This document shows positions 18,877 through 28,680 of a stretch of DNA of 64,000 nucleotides, in pieces; positions within the stretch are counted from its first letter, which is position 1, and each line of letters begins with the position of its first letter. A model generated the notes under the pieces. The model was given only the letters and a program-made list of their open reading frames with translations, searched no databases and was not told the DNA's origin. Source of the DNA: Saprospiraceae bacterium (GTDB lineage: Bacteria > Bacteroidota > Bacteroidia > Chitinophagales > Saprospiraceae); the NCBI GenBank assembly GCA_016722285.1, contig JADKGI010000001.1:496001-560000 (forward strand). The letters run 5' to 3'. A program made the translations under genes and the position numbers.

Positions 18877-18884
18877 TATTTTTG
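18877..18884 (+). promoter_or_regulatory. Possible -7 box for leuA
   Basis: TATTTTTG fits TAnnTTTG and ends 40 bases before the ATG at 18925. The nearest TTG upstream (18849-18851) is 25 bases away, a little further than usual, so the assignment is tentative. Confidence 0.35.
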
Positions 18885-18924
18885 TAGTTAACTTTATTTG
18901 TATTTAATTAAAATCCGACAATTT

Positions 18925-20088
18925 ATGTCTTCTGAAAAGATAAATATTTTTGATACAACCTTACGTGATGGTGAGCAGGTACCCGGGTGCAAGTTGCGAA
19001 AAGAACAAAAACTGGCTGTCGCAGAACAGTTGGATTTTTTCGGAGTTGACATAATAGAAGCTGGTTTTCCTATATCAAGTCCCGGAGATTTTGAAGCTGT
19101 ACAAGCTATAGCTGCCTTAGTAAAAAATGCAACTGTCTGCGGTTTGTCCAGAGCTGTAATGAAAGATATAGAGGTTGCCGGTGAAGCAGTGATGGGTGCA
19201 AAACGGCCAAGGATACACACAGGAATAGGAACATCTGATAATCATATAAAATTTAAGCTTAATACTACACGCGAAGATATATTGGAGCGCGCTGTTGCAG
19301 CGGTGAAGTACGCAAAATCTTTTGTTGAAGATGTGGAGTTTTATGCAGAAGATGCCGGCCGTACCGATCCTGAATTTCTCGCCAGAGTTTGTGAGGCCGT
19401 CATCAAAGCAGGAGCCACCGTACTCAATATACCTGATACTACCGGATACTGTTTGCCGCATGAATACGGGGATAAAATTGCCTATCTGCGCGATAATGTT
19501 AAAGGCATCCATAAGGCTACCTTAAGTACCCATTGTCATAATGATTTGGGAATGGCTACTGCAAATTCAATAGCAGGTGTAGAAAACGGTGCCAGACAGG
19601 TAGAATGTACTATAAACGGTATCGGAGAGAGAGCCGGAAATACATCACTGGAAGAGGCAGTGATGATAATCAAGCAAAGATTCGGAGGTCAATATCACAC
19701 CAATATAACCACTCCTCTTCTGAAATCCATGAGTATTCTTGTGGCTGAAACCATGGGAATGCCCGTGCAGGCCAATAAAGCCATAGTAGGAGCAAATGCT
19801 TTTGCACATTCATCTGGCATTCATCAGGATGGCGTCATCAAACACAGGGAGACATATGAAATCATTAATCCCGCCGATGTTGGGGTAGATCAGTCTTCTA
19901 TCGTTCTGACGGCCAGATCAGGCAGGGCGGCACTCGCTTACAGATTTAAGGAAATAGGACACCATCTGACAAAAGATGAACTTGATGTAGCATACGTACA
20001 TTTTCTGGATCTGGCAGACAGACAAAAAGAAGTCATAGATACTGATCTTGAAGTCTTGTACCATGAAAAGATTTATTCGATGATATAA
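18925..20088 (+). CDS. leuA: 2-isopropylmalate synthase, short form
   Basis: 387 residues from the ATG at 18925; an upstream TTG would add nine residues without conservation. The HMGL-like TIM barrel shows FDTTLRDGEQVPG near residue 8, the metal-binding HCHNDLGMATANS near 200 and NGIGERAGNTSLEE near 232. It condenses acetyl-CoA with 2-oxoisovalerate in leucine synthesis. The protein ends soon after the barrel and helical subdomains and lacks the usual C-terminal leucine-binding regulatory domain. No leuB, leuC or leuD is in the window. Homocitrate or citramalate synthase activity cannot be excluded by eye. Confidence 0.78.
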   Translation: MSSEKINIFDTTLRDGEQVPGCKLRKEQKLAVAEQLDFFGVDIIEAGFPISSPGDFEAVQAIAALVKNATVCGLSRAVMKDIEVAGEAVMGAKRPRIHTGIGTSDNHIKFKLNTTREDILERAVAAVKYAKSFVEDVEFYAEDAGRTDPEFLARVCEAVIKAGATVLNIPDTTGYCLPHEYGDKIAYLRDNVKGIHKATLSTHCHNDLGMATANSIAGVENGARQVECTINGIGERAGNTSLEEAVMIIKQRFGGQYHTNITTPLLKSMSILVAETMGMPVQANKAIVGANAFAHSSGIHQDGVIKHRETYEIINPADVGVDQSSIVLTARSGRAALAYRFKEIGHHLTKDELDVAYVHFLDLADRQKEVIDTDLEVLYHEKIYSMI

Positions 20089-20129
20089 ATCAGCATAAAA
20101 AATCATCAGTAGTTTACAAATAATATCTT

Positions 20130-20453
20130 ATGCCATTTGAGTCATTGAATGAAATAAAGGATCAGGAGCTGATTCCGGGATTTACAGGAAGACTTATCCA
20201 CACTGATAAAGTGACCATTGCACATTTTAAGATTAAGGCCGGTAGTATTTTACCTGAGCATCATCATATCCACGATCAGGTTTCCAATGTGGTGGAAGGA
20301 GAATTTGAAATGAACGTAGGCGGCATCACACAAAGATTAAAACCAGGAAGTATAGCCGTAATCCCTTCTAATACCAGCCATTCCGGTAAAGCCATTACAG
20401 ATTGCTATATCATTGATGTATTCTGCCCCCTCAGAGAGGATTATAAGGTGTAA
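20130..20453 (+). CDS. Cupin-domain protein
   Basis: 107 residues, a single cupin barrel. The metal-binding motif 1 is seen as LPEHHHIHDQ with the downstream Glu in VVEGEFEMNVGG, and motif 2 as PSNTSHSGKA with its His. Such small cupins include mannose isomerase-like and dioxygenase-like proteins; no substrate can be assigned. It follows leuA by 41 bases on the same strand and may share its transcript. Confidence 0.8.
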   Translation: MPFESLNEIKDQELIPGFTGRLIHTDKVTIAHFKIKAGSILPEHHHIHDQVSNVVEGEFEMNVGGITQRLKPGSIAVIPSNTSHSGKAITDCYIIDVFCPLREDYKV

Positions 20454-20471
20454 TCATTGCTATAAGAAAAT

Positions 20472-21539
20472 TTATACCAAAAAGTTCAGAAGAAAATTCC
20501 TCACATCATCATCAAAAACCTTTCCTTCATCAAAATGAAACCGGACTTTTACCGGGAGTACAAAAATCGGTATCTTCATCTCACCAAGCGTGTCTCTATG
20601 TAATTCCAGTCTCATCGCATCTTTTTCTGTGGTGATAATAAGCTTCCTTTCACTTGGATGATTCGAGTAAACTTTGTTAATTTTTTCGATATCATGTCGA
20701 TCAAAAATATGATGATCTTCGTATTCAATATCACTGATGGATTTTACTTTTTCATCCAGATATGTGATCAGATAATCTGTATTGGCAATCGCACTCAGGA
20801 GGATGACGTCCATTTCATTGTCGAGATAAATTTTCTGAGACGGCTGATAAAGATTGTAAGGGTGCCCGTATTCGTAGTATGAAAAGTAAATTCTCTGATG
20901 GGTTTGAGGATTGATTTCACCAATGATTTTGTTTTTTGACTCAGAAGTCAGTTCATCAGGACATTTAGTGACTATAATTATGTCAGCACGTTTATATCCC
21001 GATCTCCATTCTCTCAACCTACCAGCCGGAAGAAGATAATCATCCGTAAATAATAATTCATATGAAGTGAGAAGAATATTCAAACCGGGCTGTACTGCCC
21101 TGTGCTGGAATGCGTCATCCAGCAAAATGGTCTGCGCATCCGGATAATGTTGCAATATTTGCGGGATTGCATAAGCCCGATTTTCAGATACGGCTACTGC
21201 TATGTCTTTATATTTCCTTCGGTACTGCATTGGCTCGTCGCCAACTGTCAAAGCAGTATCATCATACTGAACCAATCGAAATCCTTTGGTCTCCCGCTTA
21301 TATCCCCTGCTTAGTGTCGCTACATTGATATAATCCTTGAGCAACTCAATAAGATATTCTATATGCGGTGTTTTACCGGCACCTCCAATGCTGAGATTTC
21401 CAACTCCGATGACCGGAATGCTGAATCTGGAAGCTTTCAACAATCCAATATCGTATGAAAAATTTATAAGAGATATAAGGATGCCATATAATAAAGCAAA
21501 AGGTGAAAACAAAATTTTTATGACAATGCTTCGAAACAT
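20472..21539 (-). CDS. lpxK: Tetraacyldisaccharide 4'-kinase
   Basis: 355 residues. An N-terminal membrane-associated helix is followed by the P-loop GVGNLSIGGAGKTPH (about residues 45-58), and the ILLDDAFQHRAVQPG block containing the DDxFQH motif typical of LpxK. It phosphorylates the 4' position of the lipid A disaccharide at the inner membrane. Length and motifs agree with the family. It converges on the cupin gene with only 18 bases between. Confidence 0.93.
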   Translation of the reverse strand: MFRSIVIKILFSPFALLYGILISLINFSYDIGLLKASRFSIPVIGVGNLSIGGAGKTPHIEYLIELLKDYINVATLSRGYKRETKGFRLVQYDDTALTVGDEPMQYRRKYKDIAVAVSENRAYAIPQILQHYPDAQTILLDDAFQHRAVQPGLNILLTSYELLFTDDYLLPAGRLREWRSGYKRADIIIVTKCPDELTSESKNKIIGEINPQTHQRIYFSYYEYGHPYNLYQPSQKIYLDNEMDVILLSAIANTDYLITYLDEKVKSISDIEYEDHHIFDRHDIEKINKVYSNHPSERKLIITTEKDAMRLELHRDTLGEMKIPIFVLPVKVRFHFDEGKVFDDDVRNFLLNFLV

Positions 21540-21773
21540 GGGTATTTTACAAATAAATCAGGTAGGTAACAATATAAATTGCTTTAGAGTTATCAATACA
21601 GCAAATATATTTTTTAGTATTAATACCTAGTTAACGAAGACATGAATGTTTATTGATGGGAGTAAACAATTGCCTTAATGTCAAAGAGAGTATATTTCGG
21701 TAGATCAGAAGTCGCTGAATTTTTCGGTAAATGCTTACAATTTTGAAAGGTCTGTCACCAATGCAATTGCCAA

Positions 21774-21803
21774 AAATAAAAAAGCCAGACTTCATATCTG
21801 GCT
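21774..21803 (-). terminator. Intrinsic terminator after the DUF2911 gene
   Basis: On the minus strand AGCCAGA pairs with TCTGGCT across a seven-base loop and is followed by a T-rich run (plus-strand A tract at about 21774-21783). Confidence 0.8.
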
Positions 21804-21825
21804 TACTTTTATCTTAAGTGTCGGA

Positions 21826-22371
21826 CTAATATTTTACAGGGACTTTTACCATCGTGTTTTCCCACGCAATAACCATAGTAGCTGCGGCTTCTTTTCCATC
21901 GAATGTAATGGTGAAAGCTTCCACTTCTGCTTCTGATTTTCCGCTTGGTACTTTTATTCTGGCCACATCTTTCGATTCATCATAATCAAAAGCTCCCCAT
22001 GTGTCTAACTTCGAATTAAATATAATCGTCCACTCTGTCATATCCGGAATAGCATACATAGAATAAGTGCCCGCCTTAATAGTTTTGTCACCACAAGTAA
22101 TATCCTGATATAATTTAATTTCACTTGTTTCATTGGCTCCAAATCTCCAGACTTTTCCAAAAGGTACCACATCTCCAAGCATGGTTCGTCCTTTTTTCAT
22201 AGGGCGACCATAGACAATTTTAGCAACAGGAGCAGAGTTACGACCATTGGGCCTGAAATAAGAAATATCGGCAGGACTGGGATCAACAGCGGGTAGCTTT
22301 TGAGCATATACAAATTCGCTTGTACCGGCAATAAGCATCATCAAAATCATAGTAAATTTTAAACTTTTCAT
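21826..22371 (-). CDS. DUF2911 family secreted protein
   Basis: 181 residues from the ATG at 22371, chosen because it gives a signal peptide (MKSLKFTMILMMLIAG, ending near VYA); an upstream start at 22434 only adds a basic, unlikely extension. DUF2911 landmarks are seen: KIVYGRPMKKGRTMLGD, PFGKVWRFGANETSEI, and ITCGDKTIKAGTYSMYAIP. The function of this Bacteroidota family is unknown; the protein should be periplasmic. A terminator follows. Confidence 0.88.
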   Translation of the reverse strand: MKSLKFTMILMMLIAGTSEFVYAQKLPAVDPSPADISYFRPNGRNSAPVAKIVYGRPMKKGRTMLGDVVPFGKVWRFGANETSEIKLYQDITCGDKTIKAGTYSMYAIPDMTEWTIIFNSKLDTWGAFDYDESKDVARIKVPSGKSEAEVEAFTITFDGKEAAATMVIAWENTMVKVPVKY

Positions 22372-22652
22372 TTTTAATGTATTTTTAAAAGTTAATAAAA
22401 AAAAGAAATGTGTGCGTTTTGCAACAACAGACACCTCATTATGAAAAGTAAATTTACCTTTTCAACATTTACATAAACGAACTTAACTCTAGTTTTGTTC
22501 TCGATTATATTTGTCTTTAAGCAAAAAAAATCGCTTATAAAACTGGATAACCGGTAAAATTATTCGAATTGTGTCCATTCATTTTGTCCAATATTATCTT
22601 CCAGTCTTATTATCCGGCAAAATGATAAAGTACTGTTTCTTCTTTATTTTTG

Positions 22653-23164
22653 TCAGACTAAAATCATAATCAGAGTCAATACAATTCCACCAAGGACAAA
22701 ATACATTCCTTTTTTGAAAATTTCAGACCCTGGAAGAAACATCCAAAAAGAAGTGAGGACAAAGAACAAAAGCGAAAGTCCGAAAAAGATGTTGAGAAAA
22801 AATAGCGGATCTTTATTGGAAGCTTTGTGAATATGGGTTAATTTCTCTACTAATTTGGGTAGTTCTTTCACCGTATAAGTCGCTATTCCTGTTTTTTTAT
22901 CGAATGTGCCCCCTTTAAAATAGAGTATTCCATTTTCATCTTTATCGATTTTCAAATCACGTTTTTTAATAGCTTTGCCGAGGTCTTCAATTTTAATATC
23001 TGTTGCAAAAGTTTTTTCAATAATGCGTTCGGATTTTAAGAAATCGGTATCTCTGAAAATCATAATAATTCCGCTAAAAGCATATACTGCCATAATACCG
23101 GTTAAGAAAAACCTAAGTAACGATGGTAAACCCGCATAGTATTGTTGAAATTGGAATTGCTCAT
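22653..23164 (-). CDS. PepSY-associated membrane protein, frameshifted near its start
   Basis: The main frame (23093 down to 22653, 146 codons) begins inside a first membrane helix (MAVYAFSGIIMIF), holds a PepSY-like domain (LGKAIKKRDLKI, VKELPKLVEKLTHIHK) and ends in two more helices. An ATG at 23164 opens MSNSNFNNTM then RVYHRYLG, which continues FFLTG into the main frame only if one T is added to the T5 run (plus-strand A5 at 23107-23111). The full protein would thus have a normal N-terminal helix. It sits 28 bases after a YncE-like gene. Either the frameshift is real or it is a consensus error. Confidence 0.7.
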
Positions 23165-23192
23165 TTATTTAGTGAGTTTTATTGATTAATAA

Positions 23193-24218
23193 TTATTTTC
23201 CGAATTCATATACAGCAAATGAATCGGGTAAAATTTTAGGCCGAGGCCGAGGGTTTTCTTCTGTTTTAGGAGGAGTTTCTCCGTACTGCGCTGTCATTGT
23301 AAAAATATGTCTTGTTTTGGGATCGATTGCAATAGTTCTTGCCCCCAAATCCGTTTTGATGGTTTCGGATACACTAAATTGTGTTGGAGAATCTTCGTGA
23401 ACTACTGTTATGGTGCCTTCGCCATTTGATGAATATGCTGTTTTTGATGGTGCGTCAAAAACAACTCCATCACAACGACTACCAATGGGTATATCTGCTA
23501 TGAACTCTCCATTTTTTGAGTTTAATACCACCATTTTTTTATTTTTACAGACTGAAAATAGCAGGTTATTTTTTATGTCTATTGCCAGCCCGGTTGGTTC
23601 TTCTCCGGGTGCTACCTTCCATCGATCTTTCACTTCCAGCGTTTTTGCATCGAAAGTCACAATTTCACTTAAATCTTCTAAATTGACATAAATAGTACCT
23701 TTGGTGTCAGTGACTCCGGCTTCTGCTGCCGAACCGCCTAATGTTATTGTTCCCAGTGGTTTTAATGTGGCGATGTCAATAGCTGTCACACTACCGCCTT
23801 TGTGATTGAAAATAAAAATCCGCTTTGAATAGTTATCATAGAGAAGCGCATCGGGATTCTCACCAGCAGGAATTTCAGCTACTTTTGCGAGCGATTTTGT
23901 ATCGAAAACTATAACAGAATTTGTAGCACCTGATGTAATAAATCCTTTGCCAACCTTGGGTAAAGCTACGATACCATGCACGCCTTTGGTATCAGAAATA
24001 ACCCCTATTTTTTCATGAGTGTCCACATTCAATACTTCTACCTGATTGCTGTGGGATAGATACAGATGCCGGTCTTCACTACTCACTGACAGATAATCCC
24101 AGCCACCTTCACCACCGATGATAGTTTTTTTAATCAGGTTTAAATTTCCGGGATGGTTCTGGGTATTACCTGAAAAGACAACACCCAGAAAAAATAAAAG
24201 CATTAAGAGATTTTTCAT
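23193..24218 (-). CDS. YncE-type beta-propeller protein
   Basis: 341 residues with a signal peptide ending near SGNTQ. The body is a repeat of 40-residue YVTN-like units: VLNVDTHEKIGVI, VFDTKSLAKVAEIPAGENP, AIDIATLKPLGTI, TFDAKTLEVKDRW, VLNSKNGEFIADIPIG. This forms a seven-bladed propeller, expected in the periplasm or on the cell surface. Such proteins are often co-encoded with PepSY membrane proteins in metal or redox contexts, as here. The precise role is unknown. Confidence 0.85.
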   Translation of the reverse strand: MKNLLMLLFFLGVVFSGNTQNHPGNLNLIKKTIIGGEGGWDYLSVSSEDRHLYLSHSNQVEVLNVDTHEKIGVISDTKGVHGIVALPKVGKGFITSGATNSVIVFDTKSLAKVAEIPAGENPDALLYDNYSKRIFIFNHKGGSVTAIDIATLKPLGTITLGGSAAEAGVTDTKGTIYVNLEDLSEIVTFDAKTLEVKDRWKVAPGEEPTGLAIDIKNNLLFSVCKNKKMVVLNSKNGEFIADIPIGSRCDGVVFDAPSKTAYSSNGEGTITVVHEDSPTQFSVSETIKTDLGARTIAIDPKTRHIFTMTAQYGETPPKTEENPRPRPKILPDSFAVYEFGK

Positions 24219-24439
24219 TTTATATTGTATAAATATGGTTTAGAAAACTATTCATGACCAGACATTTCATTTTTTTTTGAATTCATTATTCTCTATTTCT
24301 ACATTTTACACATCCGGTGAAAACACGGCGTCAAAAATACATTAGTAAACCAATATTATGGTACAAATCAACAAATATCTTGTGAGTCGAATTATAGAAA
24401 TACCTGATGTGGCTTCGGAGTTCTTTATCTCTGTAAATA

Positions 24440-26105
24440 CTATTTAATAAAAGGCTTTGCAAAATCTATCGATTTTCTCCTGATCAATGTTCTCTTTTCA
24501 GATATAGCGTACACACAATTGGGATCTATTTGCCCTGAAATAGATACTTTTTTGTTTTTGCAATGTAAAGTTTGGGGCTCAGTTTCAACACATACTACTT
24601 CTAAAATCTTACAATCCAAATCTGTCACCATCCTTATCCCCACCAAGAAAGGATATATGCTATCATCATTTATTGTACAAATAGCAATCCCGTTTTTAAC
24701 TTCTAAAATATAGGTATTTCTATTCCTGTTCATATTTATAATCATGCTGATCACACATCGCAGTCCAGTAAATCCTGTGCTGTGTGATATAAATACCGTA
24801 AAACCTGGAAATAAACTCCAGGACGGCTAAAATTCCGGAGCCATATCCGTCTTTGGAGTTGTTTATTCTGGCTGTAAAAGGGTCAAATTGTTGTGTAAAC
24901 CTGACAGAATCTCTGAGGGCATTGATAAATTTCTTACCTATCATTGTCAATTCTGCATTGTGTCCGTAATTCTCTAGTGCTTGTATTGACCTCTGAAAGG
25001 TCAAATCCTGGCTGTCCGCTCCAGTTATTGCCTTCTTCATTTTTAAACATCGGGTCGTTGGCCGCCATAGAAGGAAGAGGCATTGGAGTCCGGAATTCTG
25101 AAGGATTAAGGAAGTGAACCCTGACAAATTTATCAGCCATGTCCTGATCAAAACTACCGAAGTACATACACCGCAAATTATTATGCAGAAGGATCGGCAT
25201 TGTCTTATTTTCTTTGTCCTTATCGTAAAAAGCTTTTTTTTCTTCGTCCCATAAATAATTTTTCAGTGCATCCTGCACAGAAGTGGCTTTCTGCCTCCAT
25301 ATTTTTTCATTATCGTTCTTCAGTTGAACAGAAATTTATGCGAGCACATCTCTACAGGTGTATGAATAGGACATGACATCCATGGATTCTATCGGGACGG
25401 TCATATCAATTGTACTATCGTAAGATTCTTGCTTACATTGTATCTTTAATTGTTCCGCAGTCAGTTTTAAAGCCGCTTCCATATTTGGTGGATAGCCAAA
25501 GGACCATGCATTTGGAAAGCCATTAAAACGGACGTTTCAATCTTCTCCATTGTCATAAATACACCACGTCTCCAAACATCCGTTGTGATCTGAATCCCTG
25601 ATCTTCCACAGATAGTTATGAAACTGCTCAAGTGAATGGTACACCTTTTTTTAAAAAGCCTTATCCTCGTTTATAAGAATATACAATTCATATGCCGGAA
25701 TAGGCAGGGGCAGACCCTGAAAATGGCAGTAATTGGGTTCTATCTTTCCGTTTCTATTGTATATCACCCCAGGGAACCAACCATCAGAACGCTGATAATC
25801 AAGAAATATTTCTATGTTATTTCGAGCTATTACCAGATTTCTTTTGGCATACATATATCCGGCCATAGGCTGTGTCTCCAGCCACACACTGGTATATTTA
25901 GCACCCTCTTCATCACTTTTCTGTCCCCGTAATCTATAATATTTTCTTTGGCTAGTGCTTCAGCTCTATCATAAATTTTTTGCAATTAAAGGTCCGATGT
26001 TGTAAAACTCACTTTGGTTTTGAGTGTATTTGGTTTCCTGAGCGTTGCGTTTGGGTGAAAACAAGAAATGAGAAAAACCAGCACCAGACTCGAAATTTGA
26101 TTCAT
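24440..26105 (-). pseudogene. Decayed MGH1-like (alpha/alpha)6 glycoside hydrolase
   Basis: Pieces of one protein are spread over all three minus-strand frames. In order they read: a signal start (MNQISSLVLVFLISC), VWLETQPMAGYMYAKRN, DGWFPGVIYNR, YLWKIRDSDHNGCLETW, VPIESMDVMSYSY, LLHNNLRCMYFGSFDQ, TPMPLPSMAANDP, GNNWSGQP, FQRSIQALENYGH and a beta-rich tail. These blocks belong to GH63/trehalase-like enzymes of the MGH1 group. There are several frameshifts and nonsense codons (for example after NGED and after CRDVLA). It no longer encodes a working enzyme. Confidence 0.8.
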
Positions 26106-26244
26106 ATGTTTATTTAATAATATTGAACAAGAAAACAAATATAAAAAGCCTTATGGAATAGAGACTATTTTAATATTTCCCTGATTTTTCATAGCATTGA
26201 AATTTGATGATTATGATTTTCAATCGATTAAAATAAAACAATCC

Positions 26245-26521
26245 TTACTTTACACTCCACTCATACATGCCGAATGAATATTCTATTGGTAATTGAATTT
26301 TCAATTTTACTATTGCTGCTGCTATACATTATTTAGTAATAGAGCCAATGTCAAAAATGATAGCTGTTGAATTCTACTAAGACTGATCCGTTGAAACCTA
26401 TGCTTTCCAATTCTGAAAGATAACTTTTAGACTGGTAGATATTCTTATTTATTTTTGTTTGTCCTTCTCCAACAAAGACATATAATACAGAAATGATAAT
26501 TATCATTAAAATTTGCATCAT
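26245..26521 (-). pseudogene. Remnant of a beta-lactamase-family serine hydrolase
   Basis: From the ATG pair at 26516-26521 one frame gives a signal peptide (MMQILMIIIISVLYVFVGEG) and then IGFNGSVLVEF. After a frameshift and apparent deletion the sequence continues FDIGSITK, a stop, then IAAAIVKLKI. FNGSVLV and FDIGSITKxxTAAAIxKL are the opening blocks of the PF00144 family, where Ser-x-x-Lys holds the catalytic serine. Most of the gene is missing. A TACTTTTG box remains upstream at 26623-26630. Confidence 0.6.
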
Positions 26522-26622
26522 TTTGTTCTAAGAGCGTGAATAAATATTTAAATGAAAAAATGGTATCATAATCATTGACAACTAATAAAATCCATTATTC
26601 TGGATTTAGATAGCGCCTCTTA

Positions 26623-26630
26623 CAAAAGTA
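26623..26630 (-). promoter_or_regulatory. Promoter box in front of the serine hydrolase remnant
   Basis: CAAAAGTA on the plus strand reads TACTTTTG on the minus strand and fits the TAnnTTTG consensus, about 100 bases before the remnant's ATG. It may still be active although its gene has decayed. Confidence 0.35.
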
Positions 26631-26673
26631 AAATTTCGAATTTAGTTATCCAAACTGACCGGATTTCCTGTTT

Positions 26674-28251
26674 TTATTTCATTTCCTGCATTAGAATACT
26701 TAGACACATTTGGATTCCTTCCACATAATTACCTACTCTTATGTTTTCGTTAGGAGCATGGATGTTGTTATCAGGATTAGGTATGCGTATAGATACCGCA
26801 GGAATATTGAGTGTATTTATAAAGGGAGCAATAGGTTGTGATCCTCCTGTTGTAATAGTTTTTACAAACCTGTCATCAAAAATATCGTACATTGCTTTAC
26901 TTAGCCATTGACCAATTGAAGAATTTATTTTAGTTCGGAAGGGCAAAGAACCAATATCACTTTTCATCGATATAAGTTTTGTATACTTTTGCCGTTCTTC
27001 AATAGTTGGTATAGAATCCACAAAGTGGAAATTTTTACTTAATATATAGTCTTTTAGTAATTTTATTTGCCTTTCTGCAGGTGTTTCCGGCACCAGTCTC
27101 ATATCAATCTCAGCGGTGGCGGTAGAGGGTATCAGAGTGCGAACTTCTTGTCCGACCCATCCGGACTGTATCCCCCTAACATTTAAAGAAGGATATAATA
27201 GAGATTCCTGATATGATGTTCCGACATGATCCATATCAGCAATGCCCAAAGATCTCTTAATTTCATCCTGATTTTCATGTAAGGTCTCGATGGCTTCCTT
27301 TTCAGCGTCATCAATATCAACCCCTTCATAAAATCCGGGTAAGGTTACTCTTCCATTTTCATCTTTCATCCCGGCAATCAAATCTGCCAGTTTAAATATC
27401 GGATTGGGAGCAAAGTTGCCGTATTGTCCACTATGAAGATCCCGTGTAGCACCAAATACTTTCAGTGTTACAGTGGCTATTCCACGTGCGCCAAAGGTTA
27501 AAGTTGGCAAGTTAGAAAGATCTCGGGCACCATCCATGATGAGCATTAATTCGGCATTAAATAATGCAGGCTTCTCGCTCACCAGTCTGGTCAATGCCGG
27601 TGATCCGAGCTCTTCCTGAAAATCCATGATCACCTTAATGTTGAACTTTGGAGAAATAGATTTTCGGTTCAATATTTCCATGGCACTAATGAAAGCCATC
27701 GCCGGACCTTTGGAGTCTGAAGCTGATCGGGCAAATATTCTCAAGTCAGGGTCGTAGCCATCTTCCAGCATTTTCCAGTCGACCGCTTCCCATTTATCAT
27801 GTACCAATTTTTTTAATGAAGGGATATAAGGACTCCGTTGATGCCATTTCGAACTGTCAACAGGTTGTCCATCAATCTGAAGATAGAAAAGAATCGTTTT
27901 ATAATTTTTGTTAAATACTCGTTCTGCCAATACATGGGGGATGCCTTCTGATCTCAGTATTTGTGTACTGAATTTAAGGTTATTGAATGTTTTTACGCAC
28001 CAGTTTGCGTTGTCTTCCATTTGTTCCGGAAAATTCCCATTATTAGGAATTTTTAACAACTCTCTGAACATATTAAAAGATGGTATTTTATACTCATCAG
28101 CTGCTTTGATTATTTCAGCTTTGGTCATAGTCTGTCTCTGTGCAAATGACGAAAACGTATAAACCAGACAAAGAAGCAACACAAAAGCTATATTGAAGCG
28201 CAATCGCTCATAACAATTATTGCTGTTTTCTGAAAGTGAAAATAAATTCAT
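26674..28251 (-). CDS. M20-family metallopeptidase, possibly lacking one metal ligand
   Basis: 525 residues from the ATG at 28251; a TTG five codons upstream is less likely. A signal peptide ends near SSFAQ. M20 blocks are clear: LFYLQIDGQPVD at 121-132, RSASDSKGPAMAF with Asp179, the catalytic FQEELGSP with Glu213-Glu214, RDLHSGQYGN in the dimerisation part and NIHAPNENI near the end. M20 peptidases normally have His-x-Asp in the first block; here the position is Gln125 (codon CAG). The enzyme may have reduced metal binding or an altered role, or the base may be wrong. It would act in the periplasm on dipeptides or similar amides. Confidence 0.82.
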   Translation of the reverse strand: MNLFSLSENSNNCYERLRFNIAFVLLLCLVYTFSSFAQRQTMTKAEIIKAADEYKIPSFNMFRELLKIPNNGNFPEQMEDNANWCVKTFNNLKFSTQILRSEGIPHVLAERVFNKNYKTILFYLQIDGQPVDSSKWHQRSPYIPSLKKLVHDKWEAVDWKMLEDGYDPDLRIFARSASDSKGPAMAFISAMEILNRKSISPKFNIKVIMDFQEELGSPALTRLVSEKPALFNAELMLIMDGARDLSNLPTLTFGARGIATVTLKVFGATRDLHSGQYGNFAPNPIFKLADLIAGMKDENGRVTLPGFYEGVDIDDAEKEAIETLHENQDEIKRSLGIADMDHVGTSYQESLLYPSLNVRGIQSGWVGQEVRTLIPSTATAEIDMRLVPETPAERQIKLLKDYILSKNFHFVDSIPTIEERQKYTKLISMKSDIGSLPFRTKINSSIGQWLSKAMYDIFDDRFVKTITTGGSQPIAPFINTLNIPAVSIRIPNPDNNIHAPNENIRVGNYVEGIQMCLSILMQEMK

Positions 28252-28399
28252 AGGTGATAATTTCAATGATTTGCAGTGATGAGTTACCGAATTATAGATG
28301 CCATGACAGACAAATGTAATGCTTCAGACCGAAGATTTCAAAAAGATTAATGAATCAGGTCTTCGAATAAATAAAATATTTTCTCACAACCCGAATGTT

Positions 28400-28680
28400 T
28401 TATTCAACAATAAATTTCAAAGTTGAATTTTCTGATTGAATAAAATATAATCCAGGCAGCATTTCTGCAGTTGAAATAAACGTAGAAGGTTCTGTTTTGA
28501 ATAATATTAATTTTCCATAAATATCAAAAACCTAATAGAATCTAAAGACCTGGAAAAAGATAAAATGCCATTCATTCTAACAGGGTTAGGAAATAAAACT
28601 GTATTTATATCATCAGATATCCGGCAATTACACGAAACCGTTTTTGAATACCTACATGATTGATCATTATCTACCATTTT
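28400..28680 (-). pseudogene. Out-of-frame T9SS sorting domain of the upstream glycosidase
   Basis: Directly after the TAG that ends the glycosidase frame, another frame continues MVDNDQSCRYSKTV and VLFPNPVRMNGILSF, and after a second shift near 28526-28536 reads VFDIYGKLILFKTEPS then LPGLYFIQSENSTLKFIVE and a stop. This is a complete T9SS type A sorting domain. The first shift is explained by one missing base in the A run opposite 28677-28680. The tail therefore belongs to the glycosidase and is cut off in this sequence. Confidence 0.8.
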
